Shown here piece by piece: positions 21,005 to 32,775 of a stretch of DNA of 64,000 nt. The notes under the pieces were generated by a model. The model saw nothing but the letters and a program-made list of their open reading frames with translations, searched no databases and was not told the origin of the DNA. A program made the translations under genes and the position numbers. The stretch is taken from contig NC_134036.1 in the NCBI RefSeq assembly GCF_964204645.1, positions 5,095,600 to 5,159,599 of the forward strand. The letters run 5' to 3'. The DNA comes from Tubulanus polymorphus. Lineage: Eukaryota; Nemertea; Palaeonemertea; Tubulaniformes; Tubulanidae. Every line of letters starts with the position of its first letter. Position 1 is the stretch's first letter.

Positions 21005-22399
21005 ATGGAGCGTTCACGACGAAGTTCTACGGTCTCATATCTTGCCGTAATGGTTTTCACAGCCGGGGTCGCTACTTCAGCATCTGCGCCTCGAGATGAC
21101 GTTCGTTGCGGATCGACTGCGTACGTCACGTCCGTAAACGAGGATCGACTGGCAGGATTTATTGTCATACGATTGAGAGGCGGTTTTTCGTATAGAATCA
21201 ACTCCGACGCATCGGAACAAGTCAAACGAACATTTTCTGTGCAGTCCGATTCGGGTTATGTCGTATTGACGAAAGAGCTCGATTACGAAACAGAAAAACT
21301 GTACTTTATTCCAGTCGACGTGTCTAGCGCTATCGACGATAACTCAACGACTCGACTACAGCGATTCGACAACAAGAACGTAACGACGGTTTCGGTAATA
21401 GTGCGTGTAAACGACGTCAATGATAATGCGCCCGTTATTACTGTCAACGCTTTCGCGTCGAGTGGACTGATCGAAGTAGCGGAGGACGCACCTGCGGGCA
21501 CATTTTTAGCGCAGATACTGGTGACCGACGCTGACAGCGGGATGAACGGCCGATCCGATTGCAGTTTGGACGCGGTTTCCTACGAAGTGATCAGAATGAA
21601 TCGCGACGAGTACAGACTGTTCACCCGCACGCGTCTAGATAGAGAGAAGAGGTCGAGTAATCAAGTTGTATTTACTTGCACGGATCGAGGTATTTCGGGT
21701 AGGTTGTCGCGGAGAACCCTTTCAATCTACGTGTTGGACGTAAATGACAATAAACCGATGTTCTCCAGATCCCTATATTCAGGAAATATACACGAGAATC
21801 GATTGGATACAACTCCAGTTATAATAGCTGAAGCGGTCGACGCAGATTCAGGCGCGAACGGTCGCGTAAGCTACAGGATATCAGACGAATCGGGACTGTT
21901 TTCGATCGATGCTCAACACGGGTTTATATATATTCACAGTCGTCTGGATCGCGAAGTGAAGTCCACGTATGGGTTTCAAGTTATCGCCACTGATTCCGGG
22001 GAACCTCGACACACATCGACAGCTACCGTCAAGATCGACGTAGTCGATGAAAATGATAACGCGCCGGTTTTTTCGCACGATAACCTGCAATTCAGTATCA
22101 GATCGAATGCTTTGATTAACGCTACAGTCGGTCACGTGCGAGCTACGGATGCGGATGAAGGTCGAAATGCAGAAATAACTTATAGTTTGTTACCTACTGA
22201 TGATCGGAATGCACGTTTGTTCGCCGTTTCTCCTAAACTTGGCGCCATTACGATTCGATCTAGGCTCGACCTTGGAAAACCTCAAGGCGAATATAAGCTG
22301 CAGATAATAGCCAAAGACAACGGACGCCAGCCAATGACGTCCTCTGTCTCAGTCCGAATCCGCGTCATCCATCCTCCGCAAACTAGAGTCGAAACATAA
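21005..22399 (+). CDS. cadherin-repeat protein, intronless, no membrane anchor
   Basis: 464 residues. A signal peptide (about residues 10-28, hydrophobic, ending SASA) is followed by four cadherin domains with calcium-binding signatures: DVNDNAP ending domain 1 (about 137-143), DADSGMNG and LDRE with DVNDNKP in domain 2, DADSGANG, LDREV and DENDNAPVF in domain 3, DADEGRNAE and LDLG in domain 4. Protocadherin/FAT-type repeats mediate calcium-dependent adhesion. The ORF ends in TAA without a transmembrane helix or cytoplasmic tail. It is therefore a secreted form, a truncated gene, or an exon read into a stop where a downstream exon is normally spliced; I see no good GTAAGT donor near the end. 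One large exon for all ectodomains is normal for protocadherins. Confidence 0.85.
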   Translation: MERSRRSSTVSYLAVMVFTAGVATSASAPRDDVRCGSTAYVTSVNEDRLAGFIVIRLRGGFSYRINSDASEQVKRTFSVQSDSGYVVLTKELDYETEKLYFIPVDVSSAIDDNSTTRLQRFDNKNVTTVSVIVRVNDVNDNAPVITVNAFASSGLIEVAEDAPAGTFLAQILVTDADSGMNGRSDCSLDAVSYEVIRMNRDEYRLFTRTRLDREKRSSNQVVFTCTDRGISGRLSRRTLSIYVLDVNDNKPMFSRSLYSGNIHENRLDTTPVIIAEAVDADSGANGRVSYRISDESGLFSIDAQHGFIYIHSRLDREVKSTYGFQVIATDSGEPRHTSTATVKIDVVDENDNAPVFSHDNLQFSIRSNALINATVGHVRATDADEGRNAEITYSLLPTDDRNARLFAVSPKLGAITIRSRLDLGKPQGEYKLQIIAKDNGRQPMTSSVSVRIRVIHPPQTRVET

Positions 22400-22680
22400 A
22401 TCCGGGCAGTACCATAAAACCAACTGTCAGTAGTTCAGCTCAAACGAACTGAGCTGAATCTATTCTGAACTTACAACATTATCTATTGGATTCTATTGTG
22501 TTAATATGTTAATCAACCTCTATGATTTTATAATGTTCAATCAACCCTTCCGCCATTACTGGTTATGTTGTTGATATGATAACAGTTTTCATTCGGAATT
22601 AAATCACATATACACGCATAATCAAACAGTTATTTCTTAAAGTCTAATCGCGGAGGATTTCTAAGTACGGTCCTTCCTTA

Positions 22681-23091
22681 CGGAAGCGATAGGGGCCTCG
22701 AGATGTCGCATTCCAACTCGACAAGTCGTCATATTTATGTCGACATACCGCGATATATCGCGTCAAGTCGACACGAATATGTCGACATTTCGTGACGTTT
22801 TCACGACGAATTTCGCTTTTTCGTCCATTTTCCACGGGACAAGCCGTCATTTGAAGACACTTCGAAATGTAAGATGAGGGCGCCAGTAATATGACGACTA
22901 AGTCTCAAGTCGTCATGAATATGTCGACTTGTCGCGAGGAAAGTGGTCGAGGTAACGAAATATGTCGTCAAAACGTCACGATATGTCGACATGTTCATGT
23001 CGACTTGACGCGACATATCGCGATATGTCGATATAAATATGACGACTTGTCGAGTTGGAAGGCGACATCTCGAGGCCCCTTATCGCTTCCG
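22681..23091. mobile_element. 411-bp foldback MITE with TA duplication
   Basis: Ends with CGGAAGCGATAGGGGCCTCG and its near-perfect reverse complement. The inverted arms extend about 100 bp each and are full of TCGACA/TGTCGA repeats. TA flanks both sides (22679-22680 and 23092-23093). It shares the CGGARGCG terminus with the element at 36259-36471. TA duplication suggests Tc1/mariner-type mobilisation. Confidence 0.8.
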
Positions 23092-23197
23092 TACGTACGC
23101 CCCGGATCGAAGATCTCGCTCGAAATCATAAATTCCGATTCGACGATGAACGCTAAAAATGTATATCGACTGATTTCTGAGAATAATAAGATACTAA

Positions 23198-23234
23198 TAT
23201 ATATGTATATATATATATAGATATATATATACAA
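23198..23234. repeat. (TA)n microsatellite
   Basis: Short AT dinucleotide tract. Confidence 0.95.
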
Positions 23235-23560
23235 TCAGCGATATCTGAAATTTTTAAACGAAATTCTCGTTTTGCTATAGAGACGAAAGTAATCGATAGT
23301 CCACGAATGCATTCCGGAAAAAAGTAATTGATTACTAATTGATGTAGACTAAGTGAAGTAATGAATGATGCATTGCAATTTTCTATATCTCGACGTAAGT
23401 TCGCATTTGACTCGGTTCAGTTCGGTGGCTCGACGTTCATTCGTGAGAGTATCGATATTGTTTTGAACAATCGCTAAAAACCGATATGCGACTAGTATTT
23501 ACGTATAGTTCAACCTCAGAGGTTTAAACCGATCGTTCGTATAGATTTGAACAGCGAACG

Positions 23561-24724
23561 ATGGCTAACTATCGGTCTGAGACTGAAATAACGGCTTCGG
23601 AAAATGTATCGGTCGGCGCTCAGTTTCTCGACCTCAACGGATCGGACCTGACAACCACCACCACTGAGAAGGCGGGATTCGTACCTGGTTCGCGGTGTAA
23701 ATACATCCATCACTCCGATTACAAACCGCCTCACGAAAATCTCTATATACAGATCACTATTTATGTAATCGTCAGCTTCGCTTTCTTCGGTTTCGGCGCT
23801 AATTTGCTGTCGTTTACGATTCTCAGCAAAGAACGTTCGAACAACACCAGTATATTCTATTTGAGATGTTTGGCTGTTGCGGACATGTTTATCTGTTTGT
23901 CTTATATCGTCTTCGACTTTCAGTATCAGCTCTATAGTCACACATTGTTACTGGACATGACTGCTGAAATAAACCACGCTATGAAGCGCATGTATTCGTA
24001 CACTCGAAACTTTCGACTTTTGTTTTCTGGTGTCAGTGATCTGATAACGTTGTTAATAGCTATAGACAGATATATCGTCGTTTGTTGGCCCCTGAAAGCT
24101 GCTGGAATTGTGAGTATGAAGAAAAGTTATACCTGCATAGTGTTCGTAGTGGCGATTACAATAGGCGATCAGTCTAGAAATTTCTTTAAATATTATCCTC
24201 GTCGCTCCCGTAATCCGTGCACCGGACACGAGAGATGGGCTCAAAAATTTACTCCATTCGCTAGAAATAAATATTTGAGATATTTTGAAGTTTTCGTCCA
24301 CGCTCCCGCATTCACTATTATCCCGACAGTGATCGTTGTTCTGATAACTATCCGATTGATTTTCACGTTGAGACGCGCAGGAGCAGCGAGAAAAACAATG
24401 TCTACTACGAATAATCAAACTTCTAACAGCAGCAGCAGTAGCAGCAGTGACCGTAGTTTAACTCTGGTGTTAGTTCTCATTTCATGTTTTTATTTACTGA
24501 AAAAAGCGTTTCTTCTCAACGCGGCAATAGGTAATTTACATACAACTATAAACGGGAAAATTGGAAAAGGCTTCATACCGAAATTTTTGAATCTCATTAT
24601 AAATATAGTTAGAATGATCGTGGCGTCTTCTAATTTCGTCATTTATTGCGCTTCGAGGCGTCGCTTTCGTGATCAACTGAAAGCGATGTTTTCGATGAAA
24701 AAAGCAGTGACGAATAAACTCTAA
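23561..24724 (+). CDS. class A peptide-type GPCR, array member A
   Basis: Intronless, 387 residues. The extracellular N-terminus has N-glycosylation sites (NVS, NGS) and a conserved Cys (about 46, SRCKYIHH). Seven hydrophobic segments lie at about 63-88, 97-119 (LAVAD), 151-175 (ending IDRYIVVCWP, the DRY motif), 189-207, 249-270, 300-321 and 342-363 (NFVIYC). Loop 2 has NPCTGHERW (Cys 220). Loop 3 ends in a Ser/Asn-rich tract encoded by AGC/AGT repeats. The Cys normally at the top of TM3 is absent, so the N-terminal Cys may pair with loop 2. CWxP in TM6 and NPxxY in TM7 are replaced (SCFYLL, NFVIY). The DRY motif and S-N-F-x-x-Y-C TM7 point to a neuropeptide-type receptor; the ligand is unknown. 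Strong paralogy to the other array members. Confidence 0.88.
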   Translation: MANYRSETEITASENVSVGAQFLDLNGSDLTTTTTEKAGFVPGSRCKYIHHSDYKPPHENLYIQITIYVIVSFAFFGFGANLLSFTILSKERSNNTSIFYLRCLAVADMFICLSYIVFDFQYQLYSHTLLLDMTAEINHAMKRMYSYTRNFRLLFSGVSDLITLLIAIDRYIVVCWPLKAAGIVSMKKSYTCIVFVVAITIGDQSRNFFKYYPRRSRNPCTGHERWAQKFTPFARNKYLRYFEVFVHAPAFTIIPTVIVVLITIRLIFTLRRAGAARKTMSTTNNQTSNSSSSSSSDRSLTLVLVLISCFYLLKKAFLLNAAIGNLHTTINGKIGKGFIPKFLNLIINIVRMIVASSNFVIYCASRRRFRDQLKAMFSMKKAVTNKL

Positions 24725-25875
24725 ACAATATCTTCGATCACGCCTTTCTTCGTGGAGCCATTGACATATAGTCTCCGAACTTACTGATGAACGCAACTAT
24801 TACCCTGTCATCCATTTCGATAAAATCTACGACTTTTAGGTCTATCGCGCTTTCGTCTACATCAGTAACTACTACGGTTATATCCATTAGGTTAAACTGA
24901 CTCTTTGAGAGAAACGTTTTCGTTTCGGTGTCAAAATGTGGACACTATGCAGTTACTGGTTGCGAGCTGAATTAGTTTTTGAATGATTTTGCTTGCGTCT
25001 AGTATGTGTTCGTCCGGTTCTTTCAAAACTTCGGCGTGCGGCAGTTTTTGCCGCGCAAATTGACCCAAAACTAAACTTGAGGGAATCATCCCTGTTTAGC
25101 ACGTTCGTTGGTGAATTATCCATGTTCGAATAGATTCCAGAAGTTGCGAGAATATTGTTTTTCAACGGAGCACGGGAAATGCGTGACTTTCAAAAAGACG
25201 CCGTTTTCGATATAATCTTTTCGATTCTCATCTTGCTGGTGCTTTTTTCCGGGTCGATGATGCACGCTTAAAATATATATCGACGTATTTATGAGATTAG
25301 AAGATACTAGTACAATTATGATCGCCGATATCTAAAACTTTTTAATCGAGATACTAGGTAAACTGGATCCGACAAGTTCAAACCAACATTTCATCACTTG
25401 AATCTGAATCTATTTTAATATGATCGTTAACTCCCTAACAGCCAAAAACCCATCGAAACACGATTCATTAAAGTAAGGCTTTCACGCTTTACTATATTTC
25501 TCAATGTAGCTATTTAAGATATCATTCCACACCTCGAAACGTGAGTGACGTTTTTACTATCAACTCCGATCAATGTTTAAAACGTCGCTCTGACGTTATA
25601 CGGTAAGATAATGGTCGGTTAGAAGTTCGCTTCACGAAAAAAATGCATGTCTAATACTGAAAGACAAGTTTGGGCGTCAACTGTAGAACTGCAGTGTTTC
25701 GACTTCTCATATATCAGCGTCAGCGCGCATTGAGACTCTGTACGGTCTAGTGGATTGTTATACATTTCGTTTATAACCGGGATCATACCGGGTCTCTGAA
25801 GATTTACCGATTTGAAAGCTAAACCGATTGTTTCTCCGTTAACGTCCAGTGACTGTGTAATGTGTGAAGGTTGAA

Positions 25876-26997
25876 ATGATGTCTCCAGAAAATGTATCGG
25901 TTGGCGCTCGGTTTCTCGACCGCAACGGATCAGACCTGACCACCGCAACTGAGAAGGCAGGGTTTAAACCTCATTCGCGGTGTAAATACATCCATCACGC
26001 CGATTACAAACCGTTTCACGTGAATCTGTATCTACAGATCACAACTTACGTCGTTTTCAGCATTGCTATCTTCGGTTTCGGCACAAATTTACTGTCTTTT
26101 ATCATTCTCAGTACAGAACGTTCAAACAACACCAGTATATTCTATTTGAGATGTTTGGCTGTTGCGGACATGTTTATTTGTTTGTCTTATGTCGTATTTG
26201 ACTTTCAGTATCGTCTCTACAGTCACACATTGTTACTGGACATGACTGCTGAAATAAACCACGTTATGAAGCGCATGTATTCATACACGCAGAACATTCT
26301 GCGTTTAGCTTCTTCGATCAGTGATTCGATAACATTGTTAATAGCTATAGACAGATATATCGCTGTTTGTTGGCCTCTGAAAGCTGTGAGAATTATTACT
26401 TCAAGGAGAAGTTATTTCTACGTTATTTTTGTTTCATTTTTTTCTGTTTGTGAATTCTCGAACAATTATTTCAAGTATAAAACTACGAATTATACCCGTA
26501 ATCCGTGCACCGGACACGAGAGATGGACTCAAAAACTGACTTCATTTGCTAAAAACATTTATCTTAAGTACTACGAGGTGTCTTTTCGAGCTCTGCTGTT
26601 TACGATAATCCCGACAGTGATCGTGGTTCTGATAACTATCCGATTGATTTTCACGTTGAGACGCGCAGGAGCAGCGAGAAAAACCATGTCCACAAATAAT
26701 CAAACTTCCAACAGTGGTAGTGGAAGTGACAGTAGTTTAACTCTGACGTTAGTTCTCATTTCAAGTCTCTTCCTAATGAAGAACGCGTTTAGTCTTGTAG
26801 CATCGATCCAAAATTTAATTCTAACTCTGAATGGAAAAATTGGAAAAGGCTCCCCGGCGGCAGTGTTGATCCAAATTCAAAATGTAGTGAGAATGATCGT
26901 CGCATCTTTTAATTTCGTCATTTATTGCGCATCGAGGCGTCGCTTTCGAAATCAACTGAAAGCGATGTTTTCGACAGAAAGAGGTAACAGCAAATAA
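25876..26997 (+). CDS. class A peptide-type GPCR, array member B
   Basis: 373 residues from the ATG at 25876; the upstream in-frame codon at 25864 is GTG and unlikely to start a eukaryotic protein. Same architecture as member A: conserved GFKPHSRCKYIHH N-terminal box, LAVAD in TM2, IDRYIAVCWP after TM3, NPCTGHERW in loop 2, Ser/Gly-rich loop 3 and NFVIYC in TM7. TM4 and loop 2 diverge most (for example VSFFSVCEF), pointing to altered ligand contact. The 5' flank (about 25640-25870) is homologous to the flanks of members C and D and to an orphan copy at 41867-42070. The next gene downstream is a minus-strand cystine-knot peptide gene, arranged tail to tail. Confidence 0.88.
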   Translation: MMSPENVSVGARFLDRNGSDLTTATEKAGFKPHSRCKYIHHADYKPFHVNLYLQITTYVVFSIAIFGFGTNLLSFIILSTERSNNTSIFYLRCLAVADMFICLSYVVFDFQYRLYSHTLLLDMTAEINHVMKRMYSYTQNILRLASSISDSITLLIAIDRYIAVCWPLKAVRIITSRRSYFYVIFVSFFSVCEFSNNYFKYKTTNYTRNPCTGHERWTQKLTSFAKNIYLKYYEVSFRALLFTIIPTVIVVLITIRLIFTLRRAGAARKTMSTNNQTSNSGSGSDSSLTLTLVLISSLFLMKNAFSLVASIQNLILTLNGKIGKGSPAAVLIQIQNVVRMIVASFNFVIYCASRRRFRNQLKAMFSTERGNSK

Positions 26998-26999
26998 AC

Positions 27000-28400
27000 T
27001 AAACGAAAAGTCAACCCTTGTTATATCGACGACGTAACCAATGTAACCAGGCTTCGTGCTTCTTTTTCCAGTTGAAAAAAAAATCGCGACTAACGCCCAC
27101 GCCTGAAGAGAGTAAACAAGATATGAAGAACGCAGATTAGATATATTTTTGAACGATTTAAGTATAAACAACAAACGAGTTGTAATTACGATATGTCTTC
27201 TACGATGCCGCCTCCTCGGCTGAGAGCATCAACTTCATGTAAACACCGTCGAGCCGCAAATGTCGTTAATCTGGTCACATATGTTGCTATATGCTCTTTC
27301 CCCGTGAAGGAAAGAACAAACAGCAGTTGTCTGTTCGGCCTATACGAGCATTCACCTCATGAGATGATTGCTCGTAGGTTCACTGTTCTGGGAATCCCGG
27401 CATATCGATATCAATAATCCCAACACGTCGTGGTCGATTTAACTTCTTTTGAATGCGAAGACTCGCTATGCGGGCGAGACCGCCACTCTTCGCGGGAAAG
27501 ACTGGAAAATTGATACTGACCATTAAAGACGCCGATGATTCTAACGCGCTGTTATATTTTACCGATTCAAGTAATCTCATAGTTTCATCCTCATATCGTG
27601 GGTTTTCCAATGTTAGCGAGTACAACTATAGAGAAACTAGTTTCAATGTCAAAACAAAACTTTCATTAAGCTAAATATTCGTTTATGGAATTGAGCTTTT
27701 GATACTGACCACTATAGACCCCGTTCGTTCTAACGCGCGTCATCTATCGCCGTTACATTTTTCAGATTTGGTATCGACTGCGTTTAGACTCCCGATTAAT
27801 TTCGATTCAATTTTGAAATTAGTGATTTAGTTTATTGTTTGTATCATCAATCAACAACTGACGAATATAGTTACAGCGTGGGGGGAATGTTGCATAAATC
27901 GGCATGTTTCTCTTGATATCACGAAGCTCGACCGTGCAGTCCGCCGTCACTTCACGCAGAGCCGCTGCATAGTCAAAATACTATGAAGCAGAAAACCCGT
28001 TATTACCGCTTTTAAGCTATTTCAGTTAAGATTAGCGCGCAAATCGGTTTCACTCGATCGGAGAGATTGTAATACTTCTGGAAGAATTCAAGTGAACGAG
28101 TAGCTAGCTGTTCGTAGTCGAAAGTGATAGGACATGTATTGCATCGATGTTTAAGAGGGGAAAATACAAGGCAGAAACTCTGTTCTAATATTAAACGGGT
28201 ATTTCTTAGGAGTTCAAAACGGGAAACTTGGATAAATGAATCGGAGTTTCGGAGTTCTTCTTTAAGTCAACTGTAGAACGCGGAATTGGCACTGACGATC
28301 GATGTTCTTCGCTGTGGTTGGAACCGGGCATTCAATCAATCACGACCTTGAACTTCTTCACCCTCGAAACATAAACGGTAAACGAGCCGATCATTGATTT
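27000..28400. other. no further gene between GPCR B and knot peptide 1
   Basis: Short ORFs at 27193-27674 lack domains and are out of phase with one another. I see nothing else supportable. Confidence 0.4.
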
Positions 28401-28413
28401 ATTTACTCGCAGT

Positions 28414-28419
28414 TTTATT
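28414..28419 (-). promoter_or_regulatory. AATAAA signal of knot peptide gene 1
   Basis: A minus-strand AATAAA lies about 155 nt past the TAA stop. The sequence around it is conserved in the same place downstream of knot peptide genes 2 and 3, supporting a shared 3' UTR. Confidence 0.7.
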
Positions 28420-28574
28420 GAATCTAATCATAACACGAGATTTGACGACTGAGTTACAAATATAAATTCAATTCGAGATGTTTCAGAGTCAGTCAGTAAC
28501 CTGACTGCGGTTCCGTTTCATAATCGCATCTTTCCCAAAACCGCCACAAGTGTATCCGATTATGTCACCAACGA

Positions 28575-29061
28575 TTAGGAACAAAATGCTTTACAATTAC
28601 GGCTGCAACACTCAGCATTATTGTTACAAATATCAGTTACCATTCGGCAACCTATATTTCGGAAAAGTATGCGATAAAATGGCAGTTTGAAGTAAGACAA
28701 CATGTTTTTTTGTGTGTAAACTGCAGAAATAAATGATCCCTTGACCCCCGATGTCGGACAAAAAAATCTGTACGCGATTTTAAGTAAATACATAGATGTC
28801 CGAACAATTAAATGGTTTTTATGTCGAATCGTAATTAGTATGAATACTATCTTCGAAACGAGGTAAACATCTACTAAATGTCTACAGAGAAGTGCCACTA
28901 ATTTAGTTTTAGAAATGTGTTTTAGGGACAAGTTTTAGAAATCATAAGAAATTGTGTGTATAATCTTCCCAGTCTAGTCGTTACTCACCTTCTGCGAATG
29001 ACGCGGCACCGACCACAATCACGACAATAGAGCATACACGATGTATGATAAAAGCGAGCAT
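28575..29061 (-). CDS. secreted cystine-knot (ICK-like) peptide 1
   Basis: Two coding exons on the minus strand: 29061-28989 (73 nt, ATG, donor AAG|GTGAGT) and 28651-28575 (77 nt, acceptor AATATAG, stop TAA). Together they give exactly 49 codons plus stop, with a phase-1 intron. Exon 1 encodes a strongly hydrophobic signal peptide (VVIVVGAASFA core). Exon 2 encodes about 25 residues with six Cys spaced C-x6-C-x5-CC-x3-C-x3-C, the C-C-CC-C-C framework of inhibitor cystine knots. There is no propeptide: the knot begins about two residues after the predicted cleavage. Peptides of this fold act as hormones, antimicrobials or channel-active toxins, and the sequence alone cannot choose. It lies between GPCR B and C; the signal exon, splice sites and 3' UTR match peptides 2 and 3. 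Confidence 0.8.
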
Positions 29062-30370
29062 TTTCAACGCCTGAAATTCGATTTCGAAATATCAGCATAT
29101 TAGCATTTTCGGATATATCACATACTCAATAGTAGTATTCAAAACAGTTTTCAAAAGTCTTTCAGATAAAGAAAAAGAAAACTGGTCATAGATATTGTTC
29201 TAAGCAGCGAGCGATAACGGGTTTTCTGCATGTTGGTGGTTTGAATGTCGTGAAGCGTGCGGAGTTTCATTAATTAGTCTCATCAGTTCGCCAGTGTGAT
29301 TACAAAGTTAATAATCGAACCAGTGCAAATGTTTTCGTAACGTTGGATCAGTCGTTTAGTCGATTCAATGATATACGTTGTACATTTTTGTAATTTCGTG
29401 ACTTTCTGTGGCTGAGTGTTTCTCTGGCCCCGAGTTCGGGGGGAGGGGCACCAGACTCAACGAACGCAAGTTTCTGTCACTCGTGTCCATGTGCGATGGC
29501 TTTATATGTAAATATAGATAAATCAGTGTGTTTATGTGTTGTGCACGAGAACCGTTTGATCAAATCAGTTCTTCGCCCCCCCCCCCCTTTCGACAGCCTT
29601 CTTGAACACAAGAATTAGCGGATGTAAACTAGTTACTCGCCTCAGTAAAGAAAACCAAATAGAAATTTCGCTATGGAATTTAAGCAGTTTAGATTAAAAT
29701 CTCGATCGGTAAAAATCAAGAAATACTTCGAGTATTCTACTGTACGCCATACGATGCGATCACTGACACGTCAGTGCACACATTTCAGCATAAACACGCT
29801 TTTCAGCTAGTAGACTTGCTGCTGCTTGAGTTAAAGTACTATATTCGTTTTTATCGTATCGTTCTTCGAAAACCAAAGGGAAATTATTGAAGCCCCCAAA
29901 AAAACTACATTACATTCCAAACACAAGGCGAAGTTGACTGACCCACTAGTTTAGAGGAGCGTTCACAGGAATCTCACTTATATTATGAACATTATGAAAA
30001 AAAATCTACTATACTTCTCTCGTCAATCTATATATTTTATACCGCGTGTTGAATTACATATTCATCGACGAACGTCGTTCGATTACGAATGATAAAGGGT
30101 TGTATATGTTATCGCCGGGCTTACCTCAGTGACTTTCTCCGACGTTTTCAACTTTCGAAATAATGACGATATCGCCTCTTTTGCGAGTCAGAACTTCATT
30201 CGACGAGTGAATGAAGCGCGTTGCGCGCGCGATAATGATATACGAAATTTCTATTGAAATTATGCCGATGATTGCACAGCTTGGAATTGAATTGATATCG
30301 TCGTTTCGATATATCGAATCGATACGCACCCGGCTATTCAACGTCGATGCACGCGCATCATTATGTGTTC
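29062..30370 (-). other. 5' part of knot peptide gene 1 (UTR exon and intron)
   Basis: The coding exon extends 5' to an acceptor (TTTCAG|GCGTTGAAAATG, exon start 29070). A non-coding first exon ends at 30125 with donor GAG|GTAAGC. Its sequence (TTTCGAAAGTTGAA near the donor) is homologous to the first exon of gene 2, which ends at 35513. The transcription start is not determined; homology extends to about 30340. A 12-base C run at about 29576-29587 lies in the intron. Confidence 0.55.
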
Positions 30371-31668
30371 GCACCGAGCCATAAGAGGTATGACGTGTCC
30401 GGTCTCATGGGATATCATTACATTCGATGATTTAACGTTATTCGATATTGCTCGATATCAATTTTCATACGTTATTTCATGCGTCATTCTTACTAGTAAC
30501 CCATACCGGTTTTACATCTGAGATCAAAAGTGACCACGTTCCCCAGCGCGTATTTCTGTCGACTACTGGACGAACTGGACGTATCGGCCCGACTCCGCGT
30601 GGTTGCGCCACAGCGCAGAATTTACGCGAAGCAGCAGAACACAAACAATGCCACTCTCTCAATTTTCAATGATAGAAATCGTGTGTGCATTTCAATTATT
30701 TCGGCTGTCAGGGCTTAAGGCAAAATATCAGTTGATGATGTGATATGGCGATGTTAATTAATGATAATTCCGCAGTGAAGCTAGTAACGAACGGTGCCGA
30801 TTGAGTCTACAGCTGCCAAAACACTGAAATGTGCGTAGTTGCGTAACTATTTGCAGTGAATTGCAGACGAAACATGAAGCCTTAACGGCCGTTTAAAAGA
30901 AAATTATACCAATCGCAATTGTAAAATAAAAATGAGATAGAACCTAAGTTAAAATTCTGGCCATTTCTAAAATTTTATTACTAATATTTAGTCAGTGCCG
31001 AACGTTTAGTTTTCCAACAATAATGAGGGGTGGTAGGTAGTCATGCAATTCAAGTCATCATTTATTACACGTTACTTCCGTGTTGTTGAAAATCTCGCGA
31101 GTCCTGGACCAAACCCCAATGAACAATGTGATCTGTGTGCTGGCCACAAATGCACACAGATCACACTACACTACCCATTACACACTCCAGTACCCACAGC
31201 TTTCATATATCCATCCAAATATTTAGAGTGTCTTTCTTCCTGGGTGAAAACGTTAAAATGTATAGAATATTAATCGTATATTTACTATTCAGCTCACTGG
31301 GCAATAGATATCATTCAACATCTCGCTAATATACGAATGCGACTTTTTCGTTTCGATTCAGATCTTGTTCGAAAGTTTTAGAAAGGGGCGGGTTGAAACC
31401 ACCTCAAAATTACAGGTTTGTTCATACGGAAAGCTGTTTCTCTGTTGGGCCTCGAGCAACTGCGGTATTTCGCTATATTGTCTCTCAGCGTCAGCGTGTA
31501 TCTGACTTTCGGTGCTGTTCGACGACTTGAAATTTGTCCGTACGACGAACTTAACTCCTAATATATGGAGATAATCACCGATAACTGCGATTGCACCGAG
31601 TTTTAGAAGGTTTATATAATTGAAAGTTTGAACCGATTATTTCTTTATCAGCGTCAAATGAATGTGCT

Positions 31669-32775
31669 ATGTGCAGAATGGCTTCAGGTAATTTATCAGA
31701 TCAGTTTCTCAAATTCAATTTCTCAGACCTGACAACCACCACCGAGAAGGTGGGGTTTAAACCTCATTCGCGATGTAAATACATCCATCACGCCGATTAC
31801 AAACCGTTTCACGTGAATCTGTATCTACAGATCACGACTTCCGTTATTTTCAGCATCGCCATCGTCGGTTCCGGCGCAAACTTATTGTCTTTTATCATTC
31901 TCAGTAAAGAACGTTCGAACAACACCAGTATATTCTATTTGAGATGTTTGGCTGTTGCGGACATGTTTATTTGTTTGTCTTATGTCGTATTTGACTTTCA
32001 GTATCGACTCTACAGTAACACGCTGTTACTGGACATGACTGCTGATATAAACCACGTTATGATGCGCATGTATTCGTACACTAAAATCTTTCGATTGTTG
32101 TTTTCGGATATCAGTGATCTGATCACATTGTCAATAGCTATGGATAGATATATCGTTGTTTGTTGGCCCCTGGAGGCTGTTAGAATCATAAGTATGAGGA
32201 AATGCTATGTCTATATCCTTTTAGTTCTGATCATTTCAGTTTGTGACAAGTCTAGGGAGTTTATGAAATTCTATACTAGTCATTCCATTAATCCGTGCAC
32301 CGGGCACGAGAGATGGACTCAAAAATTTACTCCATTTGCTACAAATAGATATGTGAGATACTATGATGTGTTTGTCCGCGCTCCTATATTTACTATAATC
32401 CCGACAGTGATAGTGGTTCTAATAACTATCCGATTGATTTTCACGTTGAGACGCGCAGGAGCAGCGAGAAAAACCATGTCTACAAATAACCAAACTTCTA
32501 GCAGCAGCAGTGACCGTGGTTTAACTCTGACGTTAATTCTTATTTCGTGTTTCTATTTATTGAAAAAAGCGTTTCAACTGAGAGCTGTAATTATCAATCT
32601 TATGTTAACATTGAACGCTGATTTTGGCAAAGATTCCACATTGGCACAGATTGTAAATCAAGTTCAAAATACAGTCAGAGTGATCGTCACGTCTTGTAAT
32701 TTCGTAGTATATTGCGCTTCGAGGCGTCGCTTTCGAAATCAACTGAAATCGATCTTATTCAGGATTCTTAAATAG
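31669..32775 (+). CDS. class A peptide-type GPCR, array member C
   Basis: 368 residues from ATG 31669 (an in-frame ATG at 31678 is also possible). Contains all family boxes: SRCKYIHHADYKP, LAVADMFICLSY, MDRYIVVCWP, NPCTGHERW, TIRLIFTLRRAGAARKTMS at the end of TM5, a short Ser tract in loop 3 and NFVVYCASRRRF. The N-terminus is shorter and differs from members A and B before FNFSD. The 5' flank (31290-31660) matches the flank of member D (40220-40480). Knot peptide gene 2 follows on the opposite strand, tail to tail. Confidence 0.88.
   Translation: MCRMASGNLSDQFLKFNFSDLTTTTEKVGFKPHSRCKYIHHADYKPFHVNLYLQITTSVIFSIAIVGSGANLLSFIILSKERSNNTSIFYLRCLAVADMFICLSYVVFDFQYRLYSNTLLLDMTADINHVMMRMYSYTKIFRLLFSDISDLITLSIAMDRYIVVCWPLEAVRIISMRKCYVYILLVLIISVCDKSREFMKFYTSHSINPCTGHERWTQKFTPFATNRYVRYYDVFVRAPIFTIIPTVIVVLITIRLIFTLRRAGAARKTMSTNNQTSSSSSDRGLTLTLILISCFYLLKKAFQLRAVIINLMLTLNADFGKDSTLAQIVNQVQNTVRVIVTSCNFVVYCASRRRFRNQLKSILFRILK

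Noticed and set aside
22995-23234. 79- and 109-codon ORFs around 22.9-23.2 kb
   Set aside because: They read through the foldback MITE and a TA tract.
23516-23941. 141-codon minus-strand ORF over GPCR A
   Set aside because: Shadow of the receptor coding sequence; no domain and no conservation pattern of its own.
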